DNA of 64,000 nucleotides from UBA1794 sp031552405 (GCA_031552405.1 JAVBMN010000017.1:170833-234832), one strand, 5' to 3'; shown: positions 32,325 to 40,839, counted from the first letter of the stretch. The notes: a model not told the origin generated them from the sequence alone. Numbers and translations are program-made.

Positions 32325-34862
32325 CTATCCGCAGCGTGAGGCGCCGCAACTGGTGCAGATGAGGCATCCCTCCTGGTACACCAGAGTTTCGTTTTTACAG
32401 TTGGGGCAGGCTTTTCCTTTCACTTCGGTGCCGTCACTTACATACTTCTTCAGGGCGCGTACCACACCATTCTTCCAGGTGTTGATGCTCTCGCTGTCCA
32501 GTTGCAGCGAGTCTACCAGTTTGATAACTCCATCGATGGGCATTCTCCAGCGCAGTACGCCCGATATGAGTTTGGCATAGTTCCAGTACTCTTTGTTGAA
32601 CTTCTCAGAGAGGCCTTCCACGGTGGTTTTGTATCCGCGCTTGTTCTCGAACTGGAAGTCGTAATGCTTGTGTCCGTCCTCGTCTACATTCTTTATGATG
32701 CGTCCGAAGGTTACGGATTTGGGGAGCAGGATGCCTTCTTCATCGTCCTCAAGACCGGTGAATATCTCATACGGATGTCCATCCAGCAGGCCCACGAAGG
32801 CTACCCATTTTTCTTTTTTGTTTTGGAAACGGATCACGTCGCACTCCAGCACTTTGGGGCGTACCTCTGTGATGTGAGGAGGCTGGCAGGGCGGTTTTTC
32901 ATCCTTCTTCTCATCTTTAGTGGCAAGGAGTACGCCCGAGCGGCATCCGTCACGGTATACGGTACATCCTTTGCAGCCTGATTTCCATGCTTCTATGTAG
33001 AGGCGGTTTACCAGTTCCTCGTCTACGTCATTGGGCAGGTTGATGGTTACGCTGATGGAGTGGTCTACCCATTTCTGGATGGCTCCCTGCATGCGTACCT
33101 TCATGAGCCAGTCTACATCGTTGGAGGTGGCCTTGTAATAGGGCGATTTGGATACGAGTCCTTCTATATCTTCTTTCTTGTAGCGCTTTTTGGTATCGTA
33201 ACCGTTTGCTTCCATCCAGGTGAGGAAGTGGTGGTGGAATACGATGTATTCTTCGAATGCATCGCCGGTGTCGTCGACATAGTCAATGCGTACTGCGGTA
33301 TCATTGGGATTCACCTTGCGGCGACGCATGTACACGGGTAGGAATACGGGTTCGATGCCCGAGGTGGTCTGAGTCATCAGACTGGTGGTTCCTGTAGGTG
33401 CGATGGTAAGGCAGGCGATGTTGCGGCGGCCGTATTTCTCCATCTCTTCGCGCAGGCTGGGGTCAGCGTCGAACAGGCGGTTCATGAACGGGTTGTTTGC
33501 CTCGCGGTCTTTATCGTAGATTTCAAAGGATCCGCGCTCCTTAGCCATCTGTACGGATGAGCGGTAGGCGCTCAGTGCTACGGTCTTGTGTACCTCTACG
33601 GCAAAGTCGGTAGCTTCCTGTGTGCCGTAACGGAGGCCCATAGCGGCTATCATGTCGCCCTCGGCGGTGATACCTACCCCGGTGCGTCGTCCCTGGGTGC
33701 TTCGTTTCAGGATTTTGTTCCACAGATTGCGCTCTGTCAGTTTTACCTCGTCGCTTTCGGGGTCGTTGTCGATCTTGTTCATGATGAGGTCGATCTTCTC
33801 CAGCTCCAGGTCGATGATGTCATCCATGATACGCTGCGCCAGAGCTACGTGTTTCTTAAACAGATCGAAATCAAAATAAGCATCCTTTGTAAAGGGATTT
33901 ACTACGTATGAGTAAAGGTTGATGGCCAGCAGTCGGCAGGAATCGTACGGACAAAGGGGAATCTCGCCGCAAGGATTGGTGGATACGGTGCGGAAGCCGA
34001 GGTCTGCATAGCAGTCGGGCACCGACTCGCGCAGGATGGTATCCCAAAAAAGCACACCGGGCTCGGCTGATTTCCAAGCGTTGTGTACAATCTTCTTCCA
34101 TAGTTCCGAGGCTTGTATCTCCTTTTCATAGATGGGTGCGTCCGACTGGATAGGGTATTGCTGCTGGTATGGCTTTCCATCGATGACGGCCTGCATAAAC
34201 TCATCGTCAATCTTTACGGACACGTTGGCTCCGGTGATCTTTCCTTCCGTCATCTTGGCATCAATAAACGATTCGGAGTCGGGGTGCTTGATGGATACGC
34301 TCAACATCAGCGCGCCGCGTCGTCCGTCTTGTGCTACTTCGCGGGTAGAGTTGGAGTAGCGCTCCATGAAGGGTACGATACCGGTAGAGGTCAGGGCCGA
34401 GTTTTTTACGGGTGATCCTTTGGGGCGGATGTGTGAGAGGTCATGCCCCACGCCTCCGCGGCGTTTCATGAGCTGCACCTGTTCTTCGTCCACCTTGATC
34501 ACGGCTCCGTAGGAATCCGCAGCACCATCTACGCCAATCACGAAGCAGTTCGACAGGGATGCCACCTGGAAGTTGTTCCCTACGCCCGTCATTGGGCTGC
34601 CTTGGGGTACGATGTATTTAAAGTGGTCGAGCAAGTCGAACAGCTCCTGTGCGCTGAGCGGATTCTTGTATTTAGCTTCAATACGCGCTATCTCACTGGC
34701 GATGCGCCAATGCATGTCGGTAGGGCTCTGTTCGTAGATGTTTCCGAAGGAATCTTTCACAGCATACTTGTTCACCCATACGCGGGCCGCAAGTTCATCG
34801 CCGTCGAAGTACTGCAAAGAGGCTTCAAAGGCTTCTTCGTAAGTGTAGGTTTTCTTTTCCAC
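32325..34862 (-). CDS. nrdJ: Adenosylcobalamin-dependent ribonucleotide reductase (class II)
   Basis: NrdJ reduces ribonucleotides to deoxyribonucleotides using a radical made from vitamin B12, independent of oxygen. 845 residues from a GTG start. Motifs include SNCFVIG (active-site Cys), the glycyl-loop-like NPCGEIPLCPYDSC (catalytic Cys and Glu), and APTGTTSLM. A TSCPD-like zinc module (about 690-790) precedes a C-terminal CPNCK/CTSCG cluster (about 825-842) that delivers electrons. A promoter with both boxes lies about 105 nt upstream. No B12 riboswitch is recognisable in the leader. No class I or III genes are in this window. Confidence 0.95.
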   Translation of the reverse strand: MEKKTYTYEEAFEASLQYFDGDELAARVWVNKYAVKDSFGNIYEQSPTDMHWRIASEIARIEAKYKNPLSAQELFDLLDHFKYIVPQGSPMTGVGNNFQVASLSNCFVIGVDGAADSYGAVIKVDEEQVQLMKRRGGVGHDLSHIRPKGSPVKNSALTSTGIVPFMERYSNSTREVAQDGRRGALMLSVSIKHPDSESFIDAKMTEGKITGANVSVKIDDEFMQAVIDGKPYQQQYPIQSDAPIYEKEIQASELWKKIVHNAWKSAEPGVLFWDTILRESVPDCYADLGFRTVSTNPCGEIPLCPYDSCRLLAINLYSYVVNPFTKDAYFDFDLFKKHVALAQRIMDDIIDLELEKIDLIMNKIDNDPESDEVKLTERNLWNKILKRSTQGRRTGVGITAEGDMIAAMGLRYGTQEATDFAVEVHKTVALSAYRSSVQMAKERGSFEIYDKDREANNPFMNRLFDADPSLREEMEKYGRRNIACLTIAPTGTTSLMTQTTSGIEPVFLPVYMRRRKVNPNDTAVRIDYVDDTGDAFEEYIVFHHHFLTWMEANGYDTKKRYKKEDIEGLVSKSPYYKATSNDVDWLMKVRMQGAIQKWVDHSISVTINLPNDVDEELVNRLYIEAWKSGCKGCTVYRDGCRSGVLLATKDEKKDEKPPCQPPHITEVRPKVLECDVIRFQNKKEKWVAFVGLLDGHPYEIFTGLEDDEEGILLPKSVTFGRIIKNVDEDGHKHYDFQFENKRGYKTTVEGLSEKFNKEYWNYAKLISGVLRWRMPIDGVIKLVDSLQLDSESINTWKNGVVRALKKYVSDGTEVKGKACPNCKNETLVYQEGCLICTSCGASRCG

Positions 34863-34974
34863 TTTAATAAAGTTCTATATTAATGTATATATTCTCAGTA
34901 TGAATAAAGAGCGTTCGCCTGTATGGATCCGTTGATCCCGGCGATAGTTCTTTCGAAGTAATGATTTCTGTTTG

Positions 34975-35005
34975 CAAAGCTAACAAGGTTTTTTGTGATT
35001 GCAAA
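34975..35005 (-). promoter_or_regulatory. Promoter of nrdJ
   Basis: On the minus strand: TTTG (35005-35002), a 19-nt spacer, then TAGCTTTG (34982-34975). This predicts a leader of about 105 nt before GTG 34862. The leader contains GGATCAACGGATCC but no recognised riboswitch. Confidence 0.8.
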
Positions 35006-35061
35006 ACGTTTTTATAAAAAGTTATCAGTAAAATAAAAAGTTTTCCATTTCTGATTTTTAA

Positions 35062-35091
35062 TTTGCTTATATTCAATAAATTATATTTTTG
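35062..35091 (+). promoter_or_regulatory. Promoter of the small membrane peptide and nitroreductase
   Basis: TTTG (35062-35065), an 18-nt spacer, then TATTTTTG (35084-35091). The predicted transcript start near 35098 leaves about 17 nt before ATG 35115, which fits a start at the small reading frame rather than at the nitroreductase itself. Confidence 0.7.
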
Positions 35092-35114
35092 ACTTGGATG
35101 AAAAGTTTTCCAAA

Positions 35115-35216
35115 ATGAAAATTTATTGTTTGTTTTGTCTGGTCTTGATTGTTGTGATTGGAATATTATCAGTAGCTTTGCATACTGTAAATGAATTAAA
35201 TAGTGAAACAGTATGA
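35115..35216 (+). CDS. 33-residue single-span membrane peptide
   Basis: A short reading frame encodes MKIYCLFCLVLIVVIGILSV, then a polar tail ALHTVNELNSETV. The first half is one continuous hydrophobic helix. It begins just after a two-box promoter, and its stop overlaps the nitroreductase ATG (ATGA, 35213-35216), the pattern of translational coupling. I recognise no family. It could be a leader peptide whose translation controls the nitroreductase or a real membrane microprotein. Confidence 0.55.
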   Translation: MKIYCLFCLVLIVVIGILSVALHTVNELNSETV

Positions 35217-35953
35217 TTGAATCAATGAAAACTCGTCGCACCATTCGTCGTTATCAAAAACGAGATATAGATAAAAGTTTTTTGGAAGAGTTGCTGGCCG
35301 TTGCCTCACGCGCTTCTACAATGGGTAACATGCAGTTGTATAGCGTAGTGGTCACGCGTGATTCGGCAGGGAAAGATGCCTTGGCCCCTGCCCATTTTAA
35401 CCAGCCTATGGTGAAGGGCGCACCGGTGGTGCTTACATTTTGCGCCGATTTCAACCGTTTCAGCAAATGGTGTGAGCAACGCCAGGCGGTACCGGGCTAT
35501 GACAACTTTCTCTCCTTTATGAATGCCGCTACGGATACGCTGCTGTTTGCTGAGAAGTTCTGCACAATTGCCGAAGAGGAGGGCTTGGGTATCTGTTACC
35601 TGGGTACCACCATATATAATGCGCAACAAATCATAGACACCCTTCATCTGCCACGCCTTGTATTCCCTGTCACAGTAGTTACTGTGGGCTGGCCTGATGA
35701 GCAACCGCAGCAGCCCGACCGCCTGCCTGTGGATGCATTTCTACACAACGAGGCCTACTCCGACTATAACCCGGAGCAGATTGATGCACTTTATGCCTAT
35801 AAAGAATCTCTTCCCGAGAACCGCCAGTTCATTGCCGAGAACCAAAAAGAAACCCTTGCGCAGGTGTTTACCGATATACGGTATAAGAAAGCCGACAATG
35901 AATACATGTCGGGTACCTTGCTTGAAGCACTGAAAGGCCAGGGCTTCTTGTAA
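35213..35953 (+). CDS. Nitroreductase-family NAD(P)H oxidoreductase (FMN)
   Basis: 246 residues, NfsA-like in length. MKTRRTIRRYQ near the start is the FMN-phosphate-binding motif, and SRASTMGNMQLYSVVV is the second FMN contact. EEEGLGICYLGT and VVTVGWPDEQP follow, the latter being the typical core end before a C-terminal extension found in NfsA/FRP enzymes. The natural substrate is unknown; relatives reduce quinones, flavins and nitro compounds. Either ATG 35213 or 35225 may be used; the first is coupled to the small upstream frame. A composite palindromic element follows. Confidence 0.88.
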   Translation: MIESMKTRRTIRRYQKRDIDKSFLEELLAVASRASTMGNMQLYSVVVTRDSAGKDALAPAHFNQPMVKGAPVVLTFCADFNRFSKWCEQRQAVPGYDNFLSFMNAATDTLLFAEKFCTIAEEEGLGICYLGTTIYNAQQIIDTLHLPRLVFPVTVVTVGWPDEQPQQPDRLPVDAFLHNEAYSDYNPEQIDALYAYKESLPENRQFIAENQKETLAQVFTDIRYKKADNEYMSGTLLEALKGQGFL

Positions 35954-35965
35954 AGAAACAAAACT

Positions 35966-36260
35966 CATCATTAACCCTCCACGTTCCACTGCCTTCTGAA
36001 AGCCTTTACCATAAAGGGTTTCGAAGTGGAACGTTGTTTTTGCAATGCCTCCACTGAAGGCAACGGTATTGCAAAAAAATAACGCCGATAACCTTCAAAA
36101 ACTCGTGCCCACCAGTTCAACAATTGGTGGGCACGAGTTTTTCAATTGGTGGGCATCAGATTTTAGCCTCGTGCGCATGAAAAACGCAGGCCTGTGGCGG
36201 CATGAAGTCAGGCCTGCGTTTAAAAAAAACAGGCCTGAGATTGTAGAAACTCAGGCCTGG
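35966..36260 (+). repeat. Composite palindromic intergenic element, copy B
   Basis: This fills the gap 35954-36288 between convergent genes. In order: AACCCTCCACGTTCCACTG (35973-35991, identical over 19 nt to copy A), CTGAAA.CCTTTACCA, and GTGGAACGT (36026-36034), which pairs perfectly with ACGTTCCAC (35981-35989). CCTCCAC (36048-36054) follows, then a 17-bp perfect pair AAAAACTCGTGCCCACC (36097-36113) / 36126-36142. Next come AAACGCAGGCCTG (36182-36194) / CAGGCCTGCGTTT (36209-36221), and CAGGCCTGAG (36230-36239) / CTCAGGCCTG (36250-36259) followed by a T tract. Same orientation and module order as 16036-16267. Confidence 0.85.
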
Positions 36261-36269
36261 CTTTTTTTT
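36250..36269 (+). terminator. T tract at the end of the composite element
   Basis: The last AGGCCTG stem of copy B (36230-36259) runs into GGCTTTTTTTTA, so on the plus strand it can act as an intrinsic terminator for the nitroreductase transcript before the converging Sel1 gene. Confidence 0.55.
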
Positions 36270-36288
36270 AGGTGTAGCGCTCGCTGTA

Positions 36289-36999
36289 TTATTGAAAACG
36301 CTTCAGCTTAAGTTGTTCTTTGGCTTTCTCGAAGCCCAGGTCGGCTGATTTGCGGAACCATACTCCGGCTTCGTGGTGATCCTGGCTCACTCCCTGACCA
36401 TTGTCGTAGCACACGGCAATGTTGTAGAGACCTTCGGGGTCGTTCTGGTCGGCAGCCTTGCGATACCAGTAAAGGGCTTTTCCGTAATCTTTGGATGTTC
36501 CCCTGCCTTTGATGTAGCAGGTGCCCAGATTGTTCTGAGCCGAGGGGATGCCCTGTTCGGCTGCTTTCAGAAACCACTCGGTGGCTTTCTTGTAATCTCT
36601 CTTCACGCCGCTTCCCTGGTAGTAGCATAGTCCGATGTTATTCTGAGCTTTGGCATGTCCCTGCTCAGCGGCTTTCTGGAACCAAGCGGCGGCTTGTGCC
36701 TTGTCCTGCTGGGCACCTAAGCCTGTGTACAGGCAGTTTCCCAGTTGGTATTGGGCTTCGGCATATCCTTGTGCGGCCGATTCAGAGAACCAGTATACGG
36801 CTTGCGAACTGTTTAACGTAGCTTCTTTTCCTTCCAGATAGCTTCTTCCCACATTGCATTGTGCCTGGGCATTTCCCGTGTTGGCGGCTTCGAGGTTCTC
36901 TACAAAGGAAGGGGTTGAAGTTTGAGCAAAGGTACTGTTCAAGGGTAACGCACTGAGTAGTACGCTGAGGAAAATGGTTTGTCCTATGGTTGCTTTCAT
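36289..36999 (-). CDS. Secreted Sel1-repeat protein
   Basis: 236 residues from ATG 36999 (the frame extends to 37065). A signal peptide spans about 1-25 (MKATIGQTIFLSVLLSALPL, then NSTFAQ). Five Sel1-like repeats of 36 residues follow, each with AxAQxxLGxxYxxGxGxxxDxxxAxxWFxKAAEQG. These helical repeats scaffold protein-protein contacts in the periplasm. The partner is unknown. It lies 38 bp after ispE on the same strand and may be cotranscribed. Confidence 0.9.
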   Translation of the reverse strand: MKATIGQTIFLSVLLSALPLNSTFAQTSTPSFVENLEAANTGNAQAQCNVGRSYLEGKEATLNSSQAVYWFSESAAQGYAEAQYQLGNCLYTGLGAQQDKAQAAAWFQKAAEQGHAKAQNNIGLCYYQGSGVKRDYKKATEWFLKAAEQGIPSAQNNLGTCYIKGRGTSKDYGKALYWYRKAADQNDPEGLYNIAVCYDNGQGVSQDHHEAGVWFRKSADLGFEKAKEQLKLKRFQ

Positions 37000-37037
37000 A
37001 GTTTTTTGTTTTAATATATAATGTATAAAATGGATTA

Positions 37038-37868
37038 TCATAATGACGATCGCCAGGTAAAGCAATCGGTGAATAACGTTTCTGCTCCTACGGGTTCTTC
37101 TTTATAGATGCCGTAGAGCGAGGAGCCCGAGCCGCTCATGGAGGCATAGAGTGCTCCGCTTTCATAGAGCATCTCTTTAAGGCGGGCCAGTTCCGGGAAT
37201 TGCGGGAAGACGCTCGTTTCGAAATCGTTCTCCAACCGTCCCTGCCATTCCTCAACGGGCCGGCGGCAAATGTCGCGTACGCAAACCTGCGGCTGGGCCG
37301 GTCGTATAAGGCTAAATGCTTCGCGGGTGGATACGCTGACAGAGGGTTTCACAAGCAGGATGTGATAGCCACCCAGATCAAGATCGATAGGATGGAACAC
37401 ATCGCCGATACCGGTAGCATAACAGGGTTTGTTCTCGATAAAGAAGGCACAGTCGGCTCCCAGGCGGGCTGCAAGCTGCTGAAGTTCAGGGGTAGGAAGC
37501 TGCAGCTCGAACAGATCATTGAGCAGGCGCAGCATAAAGGCGGCATCGGCCGATCCTCCGCCCAGTCCGGCTCCGCTGGGGATGTGCTTATGCAGGTACA
37601 CCTCTATAGGGGGCAGGTGGTGATTCTCGCTCAGCAGATGATAAGCTTTTATCACCAGGTTTTCATTCGGGTTGCCCTCTAGCGAGGCGCCGCTAAGATG
37701 TAGCGTGGCTTTGTGTAACGGGGAGCCCGGCGGCTGCGGGGCAACCACTTCCAGTACATCCTTTATATATATAGGGTAAAATACCGTTTCCAGATTATGG
37801 TATCCATCCGACCGGCGCTGGGTAACGTTCAGCCCTAAGTTTATTTTGGCATTGGGAAATACAATCAT
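37038..37868 (-). CDS. ispE: 4-diphosphocytidyl-2-C-methyl-D-erythritol kinase
   Basis: IspE phosphorylates CDP-ME in the MEP isoprenoid pathway, four steps before IspH (15144). This GHMP kinase has 276 residues with substrate motif AKINLGLNV (7-15), the ATP loop PSGAGLGGGSADAA (97-110), and MSGSGSSLYG near the C-terminus. A TACTTTTG box 36 bp before ATG 37868 supports the start. It is divergent from dnaB. Confidence 0.96.
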   Translation of the reverse strand: MIVFPNAKINLGLNVTQRRSDGYHNLETVFYPIYIKDVLEVVAPQPPGSPLHKATLHLSGASLEGNPNENLVIKAYHLLSENHHLPPIEVYLHKHIPSGAGLGGGSADAAFMLRLLNDLFELQLPTPELQQLAARLGADCAFFIENKPCYATGIGDVFHPIDLDLGGYHILLVKPSVSVSTREAFSLIRPAQPQVCVRDICRRPVEEWQGRLENDFETSVFPQFPELARLKEMLYESGALYASMSGSGSSLYGIYKEEPVGAETLFTDCFTWRSSL

Positions 37869-37903
37869 TCGGTTATGGATAACATGTTGATAAAGTATAA
37901 CTG

Positions 37904-37911
37904 CAAAAGTA
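37904..37911 (-). promoter_or_regulatory. Promoter -7 box for ispE
   Basis: Minus-strand TACTTTTG fits TAnnTTTG. It is back-to-back with the dnaB box at 37933. Confidence 0.65.
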
Positions 37912-37932
37912 CTCTTTATTTTGGAAAAGCGT

Positions 37933-37940
37933 TACCTTTG
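37933..37940 (+). promoter_or_regulatory. Promoter -7 box for dnaB
   Basis: TACCTTTG fits TAnnTTTG. Its last G is the first base of a GTG that opens the longest dnaB frame, so that GTG cannot be the start of this transcript. ATG 37958 or 37961, 10-20 nt downstream of the predicted transcript start, is favoured. Confidence 0.65.
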
Positions 37941-37957
37941 TGGACCGAAAAAATGCA

Positions 37958-39520
37958 ATGATGGAAGAAACTCCCAAACCAAACCGTCGCCGGCAGCGCC
38001 CGGCTCAGTCGGTAGCCATGCCCGCTGAGTCTGATTACGGTAAGCTGCCTCCTCAGGCTAAAGACTTTGAAGAAGCCGTGCTGGGTGCGCTTATGCTGGA
38101 AAAAGATGCGTATTCGCTGGTGGGCGAAATACTTAATTCCAAATCCTTTTACGAGCATTCACACCAGCTCATCTATCAGGCTGTGGTCGACTTGATTGCG
38201 GCTCAGAAGCCTGTAGATATCCTTACTGTGACCGAGCAGCTTCGTAGCAAAGGACAGTTGGACGAAGTGGGAGGGGGCTTCTACATCGCCCGTCTGAGTA
38301 GTATGGTAGCCTCGGCAGCGCATATCGAATACCATGCGCGTATCATTGCCCAGAAATATCTGGCACGTGAGCTGATTTCGTTCAGCAGCCAGGTGCAGTC
38401 CAAGGCATTCGACGAAACCAATGACGTGGACGACCTGATGCAGGAGGCCGAAGGTAAGCTCTTTGAGATCTCCCAGCGAAACCTCAAGAAAGACTATACC
38501 CAGATAGACCCTGTTATCAACGAGGCGTATGAACTGTTGAAGAAAGCCGCTGCCCGTACCGACGGTCTCAGTGGACTGGAAAGTGGTTTCCATGGCCTGG
38601 ACAAGATGACAGCCGGATGGCAGCGGAGCGACCTCATCATCATCGCTGCCCGCCCCGCTATGGGTAAAACAGCCTTCGTGCTGTCCATGGCCAAAAATAT
38701 TGCCGTGGATTTCCGTAAACCCTTGGCTGTGTTCTCACTTGAAATGAGTAACGTGCAACTGGTGAACCGTTTGATAGCCAACGTGTGCGAGATACCCAGT
38801 GAAAAAATACGTAGCGGGCAGCTCGCCCCCTTCGAGTGGCAGCAGCTGGACATTCGTCTGAAAGACCTCATCAATGCTCCCCTTTATGTAGACGATACCC
38901 CTTCACTTTCCGTCTTCGAGCTTCGTACCAAAGCCCGCCGCCTGGTGCGTGAGCATGGCGTAGAAATCATCATCATTGACTACCTGCAGCTAATGAATGC
39001 CAGCGGTAGCAGTTTCGGAAGCCGCCAGGAAGAGGTTAGTACCATCTCGCGCTCGCTGAAAGGACTGGCCAAGGAACTTCAGATACCCATCATAGCGCTC
39101 TCGCAGCTCAATCGTAGCGTGGAAACCCGCGATCCCAAGGAGGGAAAACGCCCTCAGCTGAGTGACCTGCGTGAATCCGGAGCCATCGAGCAGGATGCCG
39201 ACATGGTATGCTTTATTCATCGCCCCGAGTACTATAAGATGTTTGAAGATGAACACGGCAACGACCTCCGCGGTATGGCCGAAATCATTATTGCCAAGCA
39301 TCGTAATGGTGCCGTGGGCGATGTACGCCTCCGCTTCCGTGGCGAATTCGTGAAGTTTGAGAATCCTGAACAGGGATACGCCATACCTCTTCCCGGTGAG
39401 AAGAGTGGATTGGTAGGGTCAAAGATGAATGCTTCTTCTTTTGACACTCCGCCTGATCTACCTCCTCCGGCAGAGGAAGATCCCTTTGGTCCTATGGATA
39501 GAAGCCTCCCCCCGTTTTAA
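37958..39520 (+). CDS. dnaB: Replicative DNA helicase
   Basis: DnaB is the hexameric helicase that unwinds DNA at the replication fork. 520 residues from ATG 37958. The N-terminal domain begins at PPQAKDFEEAVLGALMLEKD. The RecA-like C-terminal domain has Walker A ARPAMGKTAFVLSMA, Walker B EIIIIDYLQLM, and SQLNRSVETRDP plus LRESGAIEQDADMV. No intein is present. A Pro/Glu-rich tail ends in the terminator stem: the last codons and stop lie inside the hairpin. It marks the boundary between housekeeping genes and the AT-rich glycan locus. Confidence 0.97.
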   Translation: MMEETPKPNRRRQRPAQSVAMPAESDYGKLPPQAKDFEEAVLGALMLEKDAYSLVGEILNSKSFYEHSHQLIYQAVVDLIAAQKPVDILTVTEQLRSKGQLDEVGGGFYIARLSSMVASAAHIEYHARIIAQKYLARELISFSSQVQSKAFDETNDVDDLMQEAEGKLFEISQRNLKKDYTQIDPVINEAYELLKKAAARTDGLSGLESGFHGLDKMTAGWQRSDLIIIAARPAMGKTAFVLSMAKNIAVDFRKPLAVFSLEMSNVQLVNRLIANVCEIPSEKIRSGQLAPFEWQQLDIRLKDLINAPLYVDDTPSLSVFELRTKARRLVREHGVEIIIIDYLQLMNASGSSFGSRQEEVSTISRSLKGLAKELQIPIIALSQLNRSVETRDPKEGKRPQLSDLRESGAIEQDADMVCFIHRPEYYKMFEDEHGNDLRGMAEIIIAKHRNGAVGDVRLRFRGEFVKFENPEQGYAIPLPGEKSGLVGSKMNASSFDTPPDLPPPAEEDPFGPMDRSLPPF

Positions 39521-39547
39521 CAACGGCTGGGAGGCTTCTTTTTTTTG
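39500..39547 (+). terminator. Intrinsic terminator overlapping the dnaB stop
   Basis: AGAAGCCTCCC (39500-39510) pairs perfectly with GGGAGGCTTCT (39529-39539), with an inner CCGTT/AACGG stem, followed by a run of T. The dnaB stop codon (39518-39520) is inside the loop, so the last coding bases are also the terminator. Confidence 0.85.
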
Positions 39548-39642
39548 TTTCAAAATTGTAATATATGATATTGTAAAAGTTAAAAAATAACAGTTTTTAG
39601 CTATTTTGTTACTATAAACACATGTTGTATATGATATTTTAT

Positions 39643-39650
39643 TACCTTTG
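39643..39650 (+). promoter_or_regulatory. Promoter -7 box of the glycan locus
   Basis: TACCTTTG fits TAnnTTTG. The predicted transcript start near 39657 leaves a leader of about 136 nt before ATG 39793, much longer than at other genes here. Confidence 0.65.
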
Positions 39651-39666
39651 AAGTGCTTTTAGGAGT

Positions 39667-39689
39667 TAGGCTAATTGCTGCATAGCCTA
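39667..39689 (+). promoter_or_regulatory. Leader hairpin of the glycan locus
   Basis: TAGGCTA (39667-39673) pairs with TAGCCTA (39683-39689) over a 9-nt loop, about 10 nt into the predicted transcript. The position matches where RfaH/UpxY-type factors act on surface-glycan leaders in other bacteria, but no such factor gene is in the window. Confidence 0.45.
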
Positions 39690-39792
39690 CACAACGCCAA
39701 TTTTATTTAAGGATGAATACGAATTACGGGTATAAGGACTAAGGGAATTGGTATCGTTACATAACAACAAACAATAGTCAGCAAGTAGTATA

Positions 39793-40839
39793 ATGAAAGA
39801 AAATCCAAGGTATATCTTTGTCATGGATCATCCGTGTGATGACACATTACATCATGCGTTAGCTTTTGATAAGGCTGAATGTATGTTTGTAGGTATGTCG
39901 GCAGAGTGGGAGAGTCGTGTGGTGCGCTGGAAAAAACCTTTCTCATGCATTGGTTATCTAAAAATTGCATATCGCGTGTTGCGCAACTCCTCTCCCAATG
40001 ACATTATTATCTGCTGGAACTTTAGAGCTGGGATATTTGCCGCCGCACTGACCCATATCCTTCTCCGTCGCCGCATTATTATATCCCTTAACCTAGATGT
40101 GGGCACCCGAAAAGGGGCTATGCTATGGGCGAAAAGTGGAATCTATAATTGGCTTTTGAAAGATGAAAACTTTCATTGTTCAATCTATCATAAGGATGTA
40201 TTGAAGGCCTATGGCCCCCATTATAGAATAGATCCTCATCGTGTGTTCGAGCTAAATGGTTGCTATAAATACTATCCATTACAAATTTCTGATTCAGAGA
40301 ATTATATCTTTTGTTGTGGGCGTGATATTGATTGGAATACTTACTTCCGTACGGCGTTGCTTTTGCCCGAGGTGCGTTTCATTGCCGTTACCAGAAAGAA
40401 ATTGTTTAATCCCGACAATTTCATACATATACCCAAGAATGTGGAAATGGTATATGATATCAAAGACTCCGAAGTATGTGAGTACCTGTCCCGCTGCGCC
40501 TTGGTATGCCTCCCTGTGGAGCATGGCGACACGAAGGCTGGGCTGGTTATGTACCACTCCGCCCTGATGAACAAACCCATCATCTGTTCCCGCACCCCTT
40601 CATTCGTTTCAATGACTGTAGACGGAGACACCGAAGGAGCCCTCTTTTCTAAGGTTGGCGACTATCAAAACTTTGTAATGCACATCAGCGACCTGCTCAG
40701 AGAACCTTGGCGCGCCGAACTGTACACCCGTCGCATGCGTCAGCTCATGGAAAGCTTCTCTCCCTATAATTTCTCTCAGCAATTACTGGACTATGTGCGC
40801 CCATTACAGCAAGTAAAAGCCAAGACAGTGCACAAATAG
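39793..40839 (+). CDS. Putative GT-B glycosyltransferase
   Basis: 348 residues, no signal peptide. The overall shape fits a GT-B glycosyltransferase: an N-terminal half with NDIIICWNFRAGIFAAAL and a C-terminal half with RCALVCLPVEHGDTKAGLVMYHSALMNKPII. The latter matches the donor-binding pattern in which an acidic residue is followed by a Gly-rich helix. The donor and acceptor are unknown. It is the first gene after the long leader and likely opens the plus-strand glycan transcript. The 76-bp gap to the GH29 gene shows no terminator. Confidence 0.75.
   Translation: MKENPRYIFVMDHPCDDTLHHALAFDKAECMFVGMSAEWESRVVRWKKPFSCIGYLKIAYRVLRNSSPNDIIICWNFRAGIFAAALTHILLRRRIIISLNLDVGTRKGAMLWAKSGIYNWLLKDENFHCSIYHKDVLKAYGPHYRIDPHRVFELNGCYKYYPLQISDSENYIFCCGRDIDWNTYFRTALLLPEVRFIAVTRKKLFNPDNFIHIPKNVEMVYDIKDSEVCEYLSRCALVCLPVEHGDTKAGLVMYHSALMNKPIICSRTPSFVSMTVDGDTEGALFSKVGDYQNFVMHISDLLREPWRAELYTRRMRQLMESFSPYNFSQQLLDYVRPLQQVKAKTVHK

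Noticed and set aside
34863..34974. Cobalamin riboswitch in the nrdJ leader
   Set aside because: The leader is only about 105 nt and lacks a B12-box-like core; class II reductase genes do not need one.
37940..37957. GTG start for dnaB at 37940
   Set aside because: The GTG overlaps the TACCTTTG promoter box, so it would precede the transcript start. ATG 37958 or 37961 fits.
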